A stretch of 27,673 nt of DNA from JBBRSL01 sp038245435. Its GTDB lineage: Bacteria; Patescibacteriota; Saccharimonadia; Saccharimonadales; CAIOMD01. The stretch covers positions 1-27,673 of the forward strand of contig JBBRSL010000011.1 in NCBI GenBank assembly GCA_038245435.1, written 5' to 3'. The translations under genes were made by a program, and so were the position numbers. Shown in pieces: positions 1 to 6,946 of the stretch (its first letter is position 1; each line of letters starts with the position of its first letter). Below the pieces are notes generated by a model, which was given only the letters and a program-made list of their open reading frames with translations, had not been told where the DNA came from and made no database searches.

Positions 1-1
1 A

Positions 2-304
2 GGTAAATGGCAAGTGAATAGTGAATCTATTCAAGCTCTCAGCGGGAGCTCTCAGCTGTCATTCAATTATTCCGCTCGAGAAGTCTATATCGTTATGAGT
101 GGGCCACCAGGAGCGCTGGTGAATGTTTCGGTTGACGGATTGAGTTCACCAGGCGGAGCTGACGTTAACGCAAAAGGCCAGGTGAGTATTGACGGTCCAC
201 GACTCTATAAAATTGTAAGTTCCGATACATTCATGACAAATAGCCAGCTAAAGTTAACCTTTCCGACCGGAGTTACAATTAACGCATTTACGTTTGGTAA
301 TTAA
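2..304 (+). CDS. C-terminal fragment of a DipZ-like thioredoxin-family protein (5' end outside window)
   Basis: The reading frame is open to the left edge, so only about the last 100 residues are visible. The fragment is beta-rich. It carries a motif of the type G-A-D-V-N-A-K-G-Q-V followed by R-L-Y-K-I-V, and ends in L-K-L-T-F-P-T-G-V-T-I-N-A-F-T-F-G. This pattern matches the carbohydrate-binding-like C-terminal domain of DipZ/CcdA-thioredoxin fusion proteins, whose ends typically read 'pGv.AyaFTFG'. DipZ-type proteins move reducing power across the membrane to extracytoplasmic thioredoxin domains. The following msrB, msrA and glutaredoxin genes fit that role. A GTG at 14 is only an internal codon. 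The CcdA and thioredoxin parts would lie upstream and cannot be checked here. It could also be a stand-alone extracytoplasmic thioredoxin-family protein with the same C-terminal domain. Confidence 0.65.
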   Translation, partial: GKWQVNSESIQALSGSSQLSFNYSAREVYIVMSGPPGALVNVSVDGLSSPGGADVNAKGQVSIDGPRLYKIVSSDTFMTNSQLKLTFPTGVTINAFTFGN

Positions 305-330
305 CTAAAATTGGGAGGCGCAGCAAGACC

Positions 331-714
331 ATGAATGATGACCGTTTAACAAAAGAACAAAAATCAGTTTTACATGATAAAGCAACTGAGCCCCCATTTA
401 CAGGCAAATACCTACATACTAAAGATTCCGGGATGTATAACTGCGCAAACTGTAATGCGAAGCTTTTTTCATCAGATGCCAAGTTTGACTCAGGCTCAGG
501 CTGGCCGAGCTTCGACGATGCGCTGCCTGGTACTGTTAAGCAAATCAGCGATGAATCGCACGGTATGGTGCGGACAGAGGCGGTTTGTGCTAACTGCGGT
601 GGCCATTTAGGCCATATATTCAATGATGGGCCAAAAGACACGACTGGTCTGCGCTACTGTATTAACTCGCTGTCGCTTGATTTTGAAAAGAAAGGAACAC
701 CTAATAATGATTAA
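331..714 (+). CDS. msrB: Peptide methionine-R-sulfoxide reductase MsrB
   Basis: This cytoplasmic enzyme reduces the R epimer of methionine sulfoxide in proteins. The 127 residues cover the whole SelR fold. Two zinc CxxC pairs are visible at C38/C41 and C86/C89, and the catalytic cysteine is C110 in the R-Y-C-I-N-S motif. The signatures SGSGWPSF (54-61) and H-L-G-H-I-F (92-97) are intact. A purine-rich site, GGGAGG, lies about 14-19 bases before the ATG. The gene follows the DipZ-like fragment by 26 nt and overlaps msrA by 8 nt, so the two reductases should be co-translated. There is no signal peptide, so it is expected to act in the cytoplasm. Confidence 0.96.
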   Translation: MNDDRLTKEQKSVLHDKATEPPFTGKYLHTKDSGMYNCANCNAKLFSSDAKFDSGSGWPSFDDALPGTVKQISDESHGMVRTEAVCANCGGHLGHIFNDGPKDTTGLRYCINSLSLDFEKKGTPNND

Positions 715-1213
715 AAAAGCTTATCTAGCAGGCGGCTGTTTTTGGGGTCTCGAAGATCTCGTTAGAGAACAACCCGGAATTATCGATACAGAGGTTGGTT
801 ATACGGGTGGTTCTAACGACAATCCAAATTACGGCAACCATCCAGGCCATGCCGAAGGGCTTGAAATTACCTATGATGATACGAAAACTTCGTACAGTGC
901 CATTCTTGACTACTTTTTCAGAGTTCACGACCCAACTACGCTTAACAGGCAAGGTAACGATGTTGGATCATCATATCGATCAGCAATATTCTATCAAGAC
1001 GAAACCGAGCGTGATGACGCTGAGAAAATAATAGCGTTAGTAAATGCTTCAGGAAACTGGGATAATCAAGTAGTTACAACGCTTGAGCCATTTACGAAGT
1101 TTTGGCCAGCTGAAGCCGACCATCAAGATTACCTACAAGATAATCCAAATGGCTATACCTGCCATTATGTTCGTTCATTCGGAAGTTATCTAGACAATAC
1201 AAGCAAGGAGTAG
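707..1213 (+). CDS. msrA: Peptide methionine-S-sulfoxide reductase MsrA
   Basis: This enzyme reduces the S epimer of methionine sulfoxide, complementing MsrB. The start chosen is the ATG at 707, which gives MIKKAYLAGGCFWG. It is preceded by an AAAGGA ribosome binding site inside msrB. A longer in-frame extension from 623 is possible but would read through msrB and carries no family sequence. The catalytic motif GCFWG lies at residues 10-14 with C11 as nucleophile. Further family features are G-Y-T-G-G, H-A-E, D-P-T-T-L-N-R-Q-G-N-D-V-G-S-S-Y-R-S and a C-terminal N-G-Y-T-C-H-Y with a likely resolving cysteine. The length, 168 residues, is normal for a minimal MsrA. The gene lies 2 nt before the glutaredoxin, a plausible electron donor. 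Confidence 0.96.
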   Translation: MIKKAYLAGGCFWGLEDLVREQPGIIDTEVGYTGGSNDNPNYGNHPGHAEGLEITYDDTKTSYSAILDYFFRVHDPTTLNRQGNDVGSSYRSAIFYQDETERDDAEKIIALVNASGNWDNQVVTTLEPFTKFWPAEADHQDYLQDNPNGYTCHYVRSFGSYLDNTSKE

Positions 1214-1215
1214 AG

Positions 1216-1467
1216 ATGCCAAAAATAGTAATTTATAGCACAACAACATGCGCCTACTGCAAAATGCTTAAAAGCTATTTGCAGGATAAAAATATTGCCT
1301 ACGAGGAGAAGCTTGCTGACGTAGATCAGAAGTTCGCAAAAGAATTGTATGAAATAAGCGGGCAACTTGGCGTACCTTTCACAATTATCGAAAAAGATGA
1401 TGGTAGCGAAGCAAAAATCTTAGGATTTGATCGTGGTCAAATTGACGCAGCGCTAGTAAGTGTTTAA
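1216..1467 (+). CDS. Glutaredoxin
   Basis: This is a small dithiol redox protein of 83 residues with a thioredoxin fold. The active site C-A-Y-C is at residues 12-15, right after the first beta strand (K-I-V-I-Y-S-T-T-T). The cis-proline segment G-V-P-F-T appears near residue 52 and a G-F-D motif near 70, both typical of the NrdH/GrxC group. A strong ribosome binding site, AAGGAG, overlaps the end of msrA. The position directly behind msrA suggests it recycles oxidised MsrA/MsrB or passes electrons from the DipZ-like protein. Whether it uses glutathione or thioredoxin reductase cannot be told from the sequence. Confidence 0.92.
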   Translation: MPKIVIYSTTTCAYCKMLKSYLQDKNIAYEEKLADVDQKFAKELYEISGQLGVPFTIIEKDDGSEAKILGFDRGQIDAALVSV

Positions 1468-1487
1468 GCCTAAAACGGGGAGTTGAA

Positions 1488-1790
1488 GTGAAAGCTACTT
1501 GGAACAATAAAGTAATTGCTGAATCAAATAAAGTAGACCTCATCTACATTGAGGGAAATTGGTATTTTCCTCCTGAGTCTATCCATAAAGAATTTTTCAA
1601 GCCAAATAATTCACATACGACGTGTTTTTGGAAAGGCGAGGCAAGTTACTACAACGTTGAGGTAGATGGAGAGATAAACGACGGAGCTGCCTGGTTTTAT
1701 CCTTCGCCAATGAACGGTTCAATTGAGCGAGTTAAGAAAAACTTTACTAATTACGTCGCTTTCTGGCGCGGCATAAAGGTAAGCGAGTAA
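1488..1790 (+). CDS. DUF427 family protein
   Basis: The product is 100 residues and resembles the DUF427 family, compact beta-rich proteins of unknown activity. Family-like features are the opening M-K-A-T-W-N-N-K-V-I-A-E-S, the segment G-N-W-Y-F-P-P-E-S, T-T-C-F-W-K-G-E-A-S-Y-Y-N-V, and A-A-W-F-Y-P-S-P near the middle. The GTG start at 1488 is set by a well-placed GGGGAG site 6-11 bases upstream. The gene follows the glutaredoxin by 20 nt and precedes the flavoprotein by a single base, so it belongs to the redox operon. No catalytic residues can be assigned. Confidence 0.85.
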   Translation: MKATWNNKVIAESNKVDLIYIEGNWYFPPESIHKEFFKPNNSHTTCFWKGEASYYNVEVDGEINDGAAWFYPSPMNGSIERVKKNFTNYVAFWRGIKVSE

Positions 1791-1791
1791 T

Positions 1792-2364
1792 ATGGCCGAA
1801 CTTACAATTGCTGTTTTAGGCGGTACTACCAGGCAGCAGCGTAAAAGCATTTATGTTGCCAAGCTTGTTGCAGAAGTCGGGGCAACGTTTGAAGATGTTG
1901 AAATTATTTTTGTAGACCCAAAAGAGTTTCACTTTGCTGGTGACGGAAACGACCCAGAAGGCAAAGACCCGAATTATACGGCTATAACAGAGCGAGCAGA
2001 TGCTTTTTTCATAGTTGTACCAGAGTATAACCATAGCTTTCCGGGCAGCCTCAAACGAATGCTCGATAGCGAACTGCAAAACTATGTCCATAAGCCAGTT
2101 GCTTTTGCAGGTGTCTCCTCAGGGCAATGGGGTGGTGTCAGGGCAATAGAACAGCTTGTCGCTGCCGTACGAGAAATGGGGCTTGTTGTAACGTTCACTG
2201 ATATGCAGTTTCCTAAAGTTCAAGATCTTTTTGACGAACAGGGCATTCTGCAAAACGAGGCTTATCGTGAACATGTTAAGGGTGCTTGGATAGAACTTAT
2301 CTGGATGGCAAAAACCCTTAAATGGGGCCGCGAAAACATTGCCAACAAACATCACAAAATTTAA
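1792..2364 (+). CDS. NADPH-dependent FMN reductase-like flavoprotein
   Basis: This is a flavodoxin-like protein of 190 residues. The first strand and phosphate loop are visible as L-T-I-A-V-L-G-G-T-T-R (4-14). The family hallmark P-E-Y-N-H-S-F-P-G-S-L-K, which contacts the flavin and contributes to dimerisation, lies at about residues 78-89. G-V-S-S-G-Q-W-G-G matches the second flavin-contact loop. Members reduce FMN, quinones or azo compounds with NAD(P)H. Here it is the last gene of a thiol and methionine repair operon, so a role in oxidative defence is a reasonable inference. The true substrate is unknown. The 67 nt after it, up to the convergent nadR, hold no convincing terminator. Confidence 0.9.
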   Translation: MAELTIAVLGGTTRQQRKSIYVAKLVAEVGATFEDVEIIFVDPKEFHFAGDGNDPEGKDPNYTAITERADAFFIVVPEYNHSFPGSLKRMLDSELQNYVHKPVAFAGVSSGQWGGVRAIEQLVAAVREMGLVVTFTDMQFPKVQDLFDEQGILQNEAYREHVKGAWIELIWMAKTLKWGRENIANKHHKI

Positions 2365-2431
2365 CAAATTACGAAGCTAGGTTAAATCCGTGCAAAACAT
2401 AGGCGCTAAAATATAGGTTTTACATGAGCTT

Positions 2432-3433
2432 TTAGAACTGTAGTTCTTTGCCGCTGATGCCAGTACCTGTGGCTATGAGTGCATCTATGGCTTTCGTTGC
2501 TTGGGCTATGCGCTGTTGACGTGTACCAGTTACGCAAATATAGTCTTTGCCCCATAGTTCGAGTGCTCTTAAAAATTCTGTGTGCATCCAGCCGCGAATA
2601 TGTTCGCCGTCGCGAATACCATCTTGATCAAACGGCGTGAGTGGGTCGCTGACAATATATAGGCCCATTGGTCTGCGCGCCGCGGCCATGGCCTCTATTT
2701 TTGATGAGCGAACACCAACATAGCGCTTGTACCAAATGCTGGTCGCAAAGACATCAGTATCGCAAATGAGTACTTTATTTGCCTGTGCGGCAGCGGCGTC
2801 TTCAATTTTGTTTTGCATAGTCGCTATTTTGTTAAAATCTGTATCGGTCCAAACATGGGTCCAGACATCTTTCACTGATTCTTCTGTGTATTGGCGGCCG
2901 TATTCGGGCACCCAGTTAGTTTGATAATGCTTGGCGAGGTCTTTTGAAAGTGTTGTTTTGCCAGTAGATTCGGCACCAACTATGCAAACCCTAAGCGCAA
3001 AGTAGGCACGAACCTCTGGTTGTAAATATGGCCAGGCGGCAAACGGGTCTTGGCGCACTTGCGTGCCAGATATTGGGTAAGCTTTACGGTCGATATCGAC
3101 TAAATAATGCTCGCAGCCAATAGCTTTAGCCCAAGGGTCTCCATAAGCTTCAGACGTAAATACGACATCTATACGGCCATCCATGTGGCGGAGGGCTTCT
3201 TTTGCCCAGCATTCAGAATCATTATCATCCGTTTTATCACGGATGACTCGCACAATAACGTTGGGGTGTGCTGCGCGCAACCACTGTGCGCGCAGCTTGG
3301 CCGGTATGGTGTATTCAGGTCGGTCGCAGACAAGTACGGTGAGCTCGTCGCAGTGTGCCGCCCCGGTATCGATTAAAAAGTGGTGGCCCGCGTGGGGTGG
3401 TAAAAACTTACCAACTATTAATCCGCGTTTCAT
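2432..3433 (-). CDS. nadR: Bifunctional NMN adenylyltransferase / ribosylnicotinamide kinase (NadR without repressor domain)
   Basis: This enzyme converts nicotinamide riboside to NMN and NMN to NAD. The N-terminal nucleotidyltransferase half shows G-K-F-L-P-P-H-A-G-H (8-17), the HxGH-type motif, and I-S-G-T-Q-V-R (121-127). The C-terminal kinase half has the Walker A loop G-A-E-S-T-G-K-T-T (153-161) and the typical W-V-P-E-Y-G-R-Q-Y segment. The DNA-binding helix-turn-helix present at the N-terminus of enterobacterial NadR is absent, so this protein should not act as the regulator of its own operon. The start is supported by a GGAGG site inside the end of pnuC. It lies 2 nt downstream of pnuC, and the pair forms a complete riboside salvage route. 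Confidence 0.95.
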   Translation of the reverse strand: MKRGLIVGKFLPPHAGHHFLIDTGAAHCDELTVLVCDRPEYTIPAKLRAQWLRAAHPNVIVRVIRDKTDDNDSECWAKEALRHMDGRIDVVFTSEAYGDPWAKAIGCEHYLVDIDRKAYPISGTQVRQDPFAAWPYLQPEVRAYFALRVCIVGAESTGKTTLSKDLAKHYQTNWVPEYGRQYTEESVKDVWTHVWTDTDFNKIATMQNKIEDAAAAQANKVLICDTDVFATSIWYKRYVGVRSSKIEAMAAARRPMGLYIVSDPLTPFDQDGIRDGEHIRGWMHTEFLRALELWGKDYICVTGTRQQRIAQATKAIDALIATGTGISGKELQF

Positions 3434-3435
3434 AG

Positions 3436-4119
3436 TTATGCCTCCACTGTTTCTGCAAGCTCAGCGCTACGGCTCTTATGCCACTCAATGGCGCCCGCAA
3501 TACAAAGGCTCAAAAATACGGCGTACAGCACGCTGGTAAGGTAAAGGCCGCGCGATGCATAGAGGCCAATGTAAATGACATCGGCAGCAATCCAGATAGC
3601 CCAGTTTTCGATAAGTTTACGCGTAAGCATGTACTGGGCAATAAGGCTCATAACTGTTGTGAGTGCATCCAAAAATGGGGCAGAGTCACCAATTTTAACT
3701 AAGTAAACATGCATTATGTAGGTGGCAACAATACCAACGACTAACAATATAGCTGCATGCTTTTTGCTGGTGGTCTGTACGGTAAGCTCTTTTTTATTTT
3801 TGCCACCACGTAACCACCAGTACCAGCCAAGAAAACCAAGGATAACGTAGATTACCTGGAGGCTCATATCGGCAAACAGGCGAGCCTCATAAAAGAGCAC
3901 AATATACATTACGGCGTTAACGATGCCGATTGGCCAGTTCCAAATATTTTGTTTAACAAGCAAGAACACACAGAGTGCACCAGTTAGAAAGCCGATGACC
4001 TCGATCATGGTCGAGGGGATAACAGAGAAGTGCGAAAGGAGCACCAATATAACGCTTGATACCAGCCAAAACGCTGTTGTTTTATTGCTGTTTCGTTTGA
4101 TGATGTTTGGGATTTTCAT
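3436..4119 (-). CDS. pnuC: Nicotinamide riboside transporter PnuC
   Basis: This is an integral membrane facilitator of 227 residues with about seven hydrophobic helices. It imports nicotinamide riboside, which the next gene product traps by phosphorylation. The diagnostic stretches are present: W-N-W-P-I-G-I-V-N-A-V-M-Y, A-D-M-S-L-Q-V-I-Y, G-W-Y-W-W-L-R-G-G and, near the end, E-N-W-A-I-W-I-A-A-D-V-I-Y-I-G-L-Y. An AAAGGAG ribosome binding site sits 7 bases upstream of the ATG. No de novo NAD gene is seen in the window, so dependence on external riboside is plausible for a reduced genome. The promoter carries two strong palindromes, described separately. Confidence 0.95.
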   Translation of the reverse strand: MKIPNIIKRNSNKTTAFWLVSSVILVLLSHFSVIPSTMIEVIGFLTGALCVFLLVKQNIWNWPIGIVNAVMYIVLFYEARLFADMSLQVIYVILGFLGWYWWLRGGKNKKELTVQTTSKKHAAILLVVGIVATYIMHVYLVKIGDSAPFLDALTTVMSLIAQYMLTRKLIENWAIWIAADVIYIGLYASRGLYLTSVLYAVFLSLCIAGAIEWHKSRSAELAETVEA

Positions 4120-4125
4120 AACAAT

Positions 4126-4132
4126 CTCCTTT
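4126..4132 (-). promoter_or_regulatory. Ribosome binding site of pnuC
   Basis: On the minus strand AAAGGAG stands 6 bases before the pnuC ATG, one of the best Shine-Dalgarno matches in the window. Confidence 0.8.
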
Positions 4133-4142
4133 ATAGTTATTG

Positions 4143-4160
4143 TAGTAAGTACACTTACTA
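4143..4160. promoter_or_regulatory. Palindromic operator B just downstream of the pnuC start of transcription
   Basis: Perfect 8-base arms TAGTAAGT and ACTTACTA flank a 2-base centre. The element lies just inside the expected pnuC transcript. Its centre is about 42.5 bp from that of operator A, close to four helical turns. In RNA it could fold only as a stem with a small loop and has no U-tract, so a DNA-binding role fits better than termination. Confidence 0.55.
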
Positions 4161-4169
4161 TCTAACTCC

Positions 4170-4198
4170 ACTGTATTCCTAAGTTAGTGTATTGTCAA
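4170..4198 (-). promoter_or_regulatory. pnuC-nadR promoter (-35 TTGACA, -10 TACAGT)
   Basis: On the minus strand a perfect TTGACA (4193-4198) is followed after exactly 17 bases by TACAGT (4170-4175), 4 of 6 to consensus. The expected start of transcription is near 4162. Both flanking palindromes overlap functional parts of this promoter. Confidence 0.7.
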
Positions 4199-4206
4199 CA
4201 CTAACT
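4182..4206. promoter_or_regulatory. Palindromic operator A over the pnuC -35 box
   Basis: Perfect 9-base arms AGTTAGTGT (4182-4190) and ACACTAACT (4198-4206) are separated by 7 bases. The element covers the TTGACA of the pnuC promoter, so a bound protein would block RNA polymerase. The regulator is unknown. NAD regulators of the NrtR type are candidates, because they control such genes elsewhere. Confidence 0.65.
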
Positions 4207-4236
4207 GGAATTGCTTTGTAACTTGTGCTTATGCGC

Positions 4237-4242
4237 TACAAT
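4237..4242 (+). promoter_or_regulatory. -10 box of tatD, leaderless arrangement
   Basis: TACAAT (5 of 6) ends 8 bases before the tatD ATG, and no Shine-Dalgarno sequence fits between. Transcription starting about 7 bases after the box would begin at or next to the start codon. The -35 region is weak. Confidence 0.5.
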
Positions 4243-4250
4243 GGTTCGGT

Positions 4251-5009
4251 ATGAAATTTATCGATACACACTGCCATATTCATGAAGATACCTTTACTTT
4301 TGAACCTGACGAGACAATTACAAGAGCTCGCGCTGCCGGAGTTGAAAAACTTATCGTTGTTGGTACAAGTACCGCCGATAGCGCCGATACCGTGGCTTTT
4401 GCAGCCCGCCACGATAATGTTTGGGCGAGTATTGGCCTGCATCCACACGATGCAAAACTCGGCCAAGAGGCCTTTGACGGTTTGGCAAAGCTAATTAATG
4501 AGCCTAAAATTGTGGCGATTGGCGAATGCGGGCTAGACTATTTCTATAATCATTCATCTAAAGAAGATCAGATAAAGGCCCTTGAATTTCAGATGCAACT
4601 GGCAAAAGACCATAATTTGCCCATGATTTTCCATGTGCGCGATGCATTTGACGATTTTTGGCCCGTTTACGACCGTTTTGGGCCTATTAGGGGGGTTATT
4701 CATAGTTTTACGGCTAGTTGCGCAGAACTCGAACAAGCACTCGCCAGAGGCCTGTATATTGGTTTAAACGGCATTATGACGTTTACGAAAGATCAAAGTC
4801 AGCTCGATGCGGCAAAACAGGTGCCGCTTGATAAATTAGTACTCGAAACAGATGCGCCGTTCTTGACACCAGCGCCAGTACGTGGTACAGTAAACGAGCC
4901 TAAAAATGTCGTACTAACGGCAGAATTCTTGAGTAGTCTGCGAAACGAGAGCTTAAGCCATATAGCTGAAGCCACCACACAGAATGCCCAAAAACTCTTT
5001 GGCATCTAA
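4251..5009 (+). CDS. tatD: TatD family metal-dependent hydrolase (DNase)
   Basis: This TIM-barrel metallohydrolase has 252 residues, the full family length. Metal-binding positions are visible as D-T-H-C-H (H7, H9), E92 in G-E-C-G-L-D, H128 in I-F-H-V-R, H151 in V-I-H-S-F and D201 in L-E-T-D-A-P. TatD proteins are 3'-5' exonucleases acting on DNA and sometimes RNA, implicated in repair of oxidative damage and in DNA degradation. It is the first gene of a plus-strand run that continues through two unknown genes to a cysteine desulfurase. Its start has a -10 box 8 bases upstream and no Shine-Dalgarno site, suggesting a leaderless message. Confidence 0.95.
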   Translation: MKFIDTHCHIHEDTFTFEPDETITRARAAGVEKLIVVGTSTADSADTVAFAARHDNVWASIGLHPHDAKLGQEAFDGLAKLINEPKIVAIGECGLDYFYNHSSKEDQIKALEFQMQLAKDHNLPMIFHVRDAFDDFWPVYDRFGPIRGVIHSFTASCAELEQALARGLYIGLNGIMTFTKDQSQLDAAKQVPLDKLVLETDAPFLTPAPVRGTVNEPKNVVLTAEFLSSLRNESLSHIAEATTQNAQKLFGI

Positions 5010-5015
5010 GAAGTT

Positions 5016-5378
5016 ATGCAAGATATGAATTACCAACACAATCCGAATCAACACGCCCAACAACCAGAAGTGGTTGTTTCTCTTGCTGAATATCGCTTAC
5101 GCAAACTGCAAGATGCACTTATGAATGCTGAACGCTCAGCTACGAATGAAATCGATCAACCAGCGCAAATGACGGTGCGCGAAGAACCAGCCGCTGAATC
5201 TGCAGCGTTTTTTACCAACAGCAGCATGGACATTGATAGTCATCGACAAAATGTTGCGGCATCATACGAACCTGCTGTGCCACACCCTGAACAAGCACCT
5301 GCTCAAGTAGTGCAGTTCCCGAACCAAGTAACTCCACCAAATACTTTTATTATCCCTGGTGCAAGTGAGGCAGCATAA
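5016..5378 (+). CDS. Small protein of unknown function, largely disordered
   Basis: This 120-residue product was not recognised. The first 25 residues are rich in N, Q and H. A short amphipathic helix follows (V-V-V-S-L-A-E-Y-R-L-R-K-L-Q-D-A-L, about 19-35). The rest is rich in A, P, E and Q, looks unstructured, and ends in a proline-rich tail with F-I-I-P-G-A-S. There is no signal peptide or membrane segment. It lies 6 nt after tatD and 2 nt before the next gene, so it is very probably real and co-transcribed. A second ATG three codons downstream is an alternative start. The single helix followed by a flexible tail would suit an adaptor, but nothing in the sequence shows a partner. Confidence 0.7.
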   Translation: MQDMNYQHNPNQHAQQPEVVVSLAEYRLRKLQDALMNAERSATNEIDQPAQMTVREEPAAESAAFFTNSSMDIDSHRQNVAASYEPAVPHPEQAPAQVVQFPNQVTPPNTFIIPGASEAA

Positions 5379-5380
5379 CG

Positions 5381-5743
5381 ATGCTTCGTAAAATGATGGG
5401 TATCCCAAAAGTTGATGCCAGCGCTCAGGCGTATCGTGATCTTATTCGTAAAGAAGCCGTTATTGGCGGCACACTTTTTGGTGCGATACCGGCTGGTCAT
5501 CGCCGAGAGTTCTTTTGTTTAGACGAACATACCTGGGTTTGGCACGAAGAGTGGGTTGATAAAGCCGGTTACCGCAAAGTGCGCAATACGCACTACAGCG
5601 TTCGCCCAAGCGGTGTCGTAAAGATTCATTCAGACAGCAATACCTACCAATCATTGAGCCCAAGCGAAGCCAAGAACTTCCATGAAGCAGTTCGACAGTA
5701 TTACAAAAAAGTAAGCCAGACTTTGTACGCACAAGTAGCGTAA
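5381..5743 (+). CDS. Small globular protein of unknown function
   Basis: The product is 120 residues with no signal peptide or membrane segment, and I do not recognise a family. A helical start (A-Q-A-Y-R-D-L-I-R-K-E-A-V-I-G-G) leads to an aromatic-rich centre, E-F-F-C-L-D-E-H-T-W-V-W-H-E-E-W. A charged beta hairpin (Y-R-K-V-R-N-T-H-Y-S-V-R-P-S-G-V-V-K-I) and a C-terminal helix (S-E-A-K-N-F-H-E-A-V-R-Q-Y-Y-K-K-V) follow. The composition is that of a folded domain. It sits 2 nt after the disordered 120-residue protein and 12 nt before the cysteine desulfurase. Tight spacing on both sides and normal codon use support it as a real gene. Confidence 0.75.
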   Translation: MLRKMMGIPKVDASAQAYRDLIRKEAVIGGTLFGAIPAGHRREFFCLDEHTWVWHEEWVDKAGYRKVRNTHYSVRPSGVVKIHSDSNTYQSLSPSEAKNFHEAVRQYYKKVSQTLYAQVA

Positions 5744-5755
5744 GCTATTAAGTGT

Positions 5756-6901
5756 ATGGATTTTTCGCAGTATTTTGATTACGCTGCGGCAACACCACTG
5801 TTGCCAGAAGCCAAAACCGCCATGCAGCCTTACCTAGAGGCTGATTTTTATAATGCCTCGGCACTGTACAGTGGTGGACGCAAAAATCGCATGGTGCTCG
5901 AAGCTGCTCGACATCAAATTGCCCAAACAGTAGGAGCAAAACCAACCGAAATTATATTTACTGCCGGCGGCACCGAGGCTAATAATATCGCAATTCATGG
6001 GGTCATGGCTGCTTACCCGAAGGCTAAGATACTGGTGAGTGCTATCGAGCACGAATCGGTGCTCGAACCGGCCGCACAGTATGACTGCAGACTGATACCG
6101 GTTAGCGCAAATGGAATTATTGATAGCCAGCAGCTGCTTAGCCTGATTACAGATGAGGTGGTGCTGGTGAGCATTATGTATGCCAATAACGAAGTCGGCA
6201 GCATCCAGCCGCTCCGTGATGTTTCGCGTTTAGTGCAAGATATTCGAGTTGATAGAAAAAAACGCAGCATACAGCTGCCGTTATATGTGCACACTGATGC
6301 TTGCCAAGCTGGTAATTATTTAGATATGCAAGTCGCCCGACTTGGTGTTGATTTACTTACGATTAACGCCGGCAAAGTCTATGGGCCTAAGCAATCGGGT
6401 GCACTGTACGTAAGGAGTGGCGTTATATTACAGTCGCTAATGCAAGGTGGCGGGCAAGAATGGAACCTGCGAAGCGGTACCGAAAACATTGCCAACATCA
6501 AAGGTTTTGAGAATGCCTGGTTAGCAGCTCGCGGTGCCCATAAAGAAGAGTTCCATAGGTTGAGCAGCCTACGGGATAAGGCTATCCACGCCTTTGAACA
6601 ACAGATACCAGGTAGTGTTATTAATGGCGCTAAGCATCAAAAAAGATTAGCTAATAATATTCACCTGACAGTACTTGGTTTTGATAACGAACGGTTACTT
6701 ATGGAGCTTGATGAGCAAGGCTTTCAGGTGGCGACCGGCTCTGCTTGTAGCGCTAGCAACGATGAGCCGTCGCACGTGCTTAAAGCCATGGGCTTAAGCG
6801 ACGAGGCAGCCCAAAGTAGTATTCGTATTACACTCGGTCGATACACGACTGAAAAATCGATTGAAAATCTTATTGCAGCTATCAAAAAACTTGTAGCGTA
6901 A
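5756..6901 (+). CDS. Cysteine desulfurase (NifS/IscS family, class V aminotransferase)
   Basis: This PLP enzyme takes sulfur from cysteine as an enzyme-bound persulfide. The product is 381 residues. Family motifs in order are F-D-Y-A-A-A-T-P, F-T-A-G-G-T-E-A-N-N (68-77), H99 in A-I-E-H-E-S-V, V-H-T-D-A-C-Q-A (178-185), the probable PLP lysine K207 in N-A-G-K-V-Y-G-P-K, and the persulfide cysteine C331 in A-T-G-S-A-C-S-A-S. The usual histidine just before the PLP lysine (SxHK) is glycine here. No IscU or SufE scaffold lies nearby. The window encodes the tRNA thiolase MnmA at 20760, a likely sulfur user. The gene follows a small unknown gene by 12 nt without a clear ribosome binding site. Confidence 0.94.
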   Translation: MDFSQYFDYAAATPLLPEAKTAMQPYLEADFYNASALYSGGRKNRMVLEAARHQIAQTVGAKPTEIIFTAGGTEANNIAIHGVMAAYPKAKILVSAIEHESVLEPAAQYDCRLIPVSANGIIDSQQLLSLITDEVVLVSIMYANNEVGSIQPLRDVSRLVQDIRVDRKKRSIQLPLYVHTDACQAGNYLDMQVARLGVDLLTINAGKVYGPKQSGALYVRSGVILQSLMQGGGQEWNLRSGTENIANIKGFENAWLAARGAHKEEFHRLSSLRDKAIHAFEQQIPGSVINGAKHQKRLANNIHLTVLGFDNERLLMELDEQGFQVATGSACSASNDEPSHVLKAMGLSDEAAQSSIRITLGRYTTEKSIENLIAAIKKLVA

Positions 6902-6917
6902 TATAAAGCAAAAGCGG

Positions 6918-6946
6918 TATACTGAGCGCAAAGGGTAATCACCCTT
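6918..6946 (+). promoter_or_regulatory. -10 box and 5' hairpin of the F1-ATPase-like operon
   Basis: TATACT (6918-6923, 5 of 6) would start transcription near 6930. Directly there lies a perfect inverted repeat, AAGGGT (6931-6936), 4-base loop AATC, ACCCTT (6941-6946), ending immediately before the GTG start at 6947. The message would begin with a stem-loop abutting the start codon. No good -35 box is seen. Confidence 0.45.

Noticed and set aside
623..706. N-terminal extension of msrA
   Set aside because: It lies inside msrB in another frame, while the ATG at 707 has a ribosome binding site and begins the family sequence.
2434..2447. AGAACT/AGTTCT palindrome at the end of nadR as a terminator
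   Set aside because: The stem is only 5-6 bp with a minimal loop and no T-tract on either strand, and it overlaps coding sequence.
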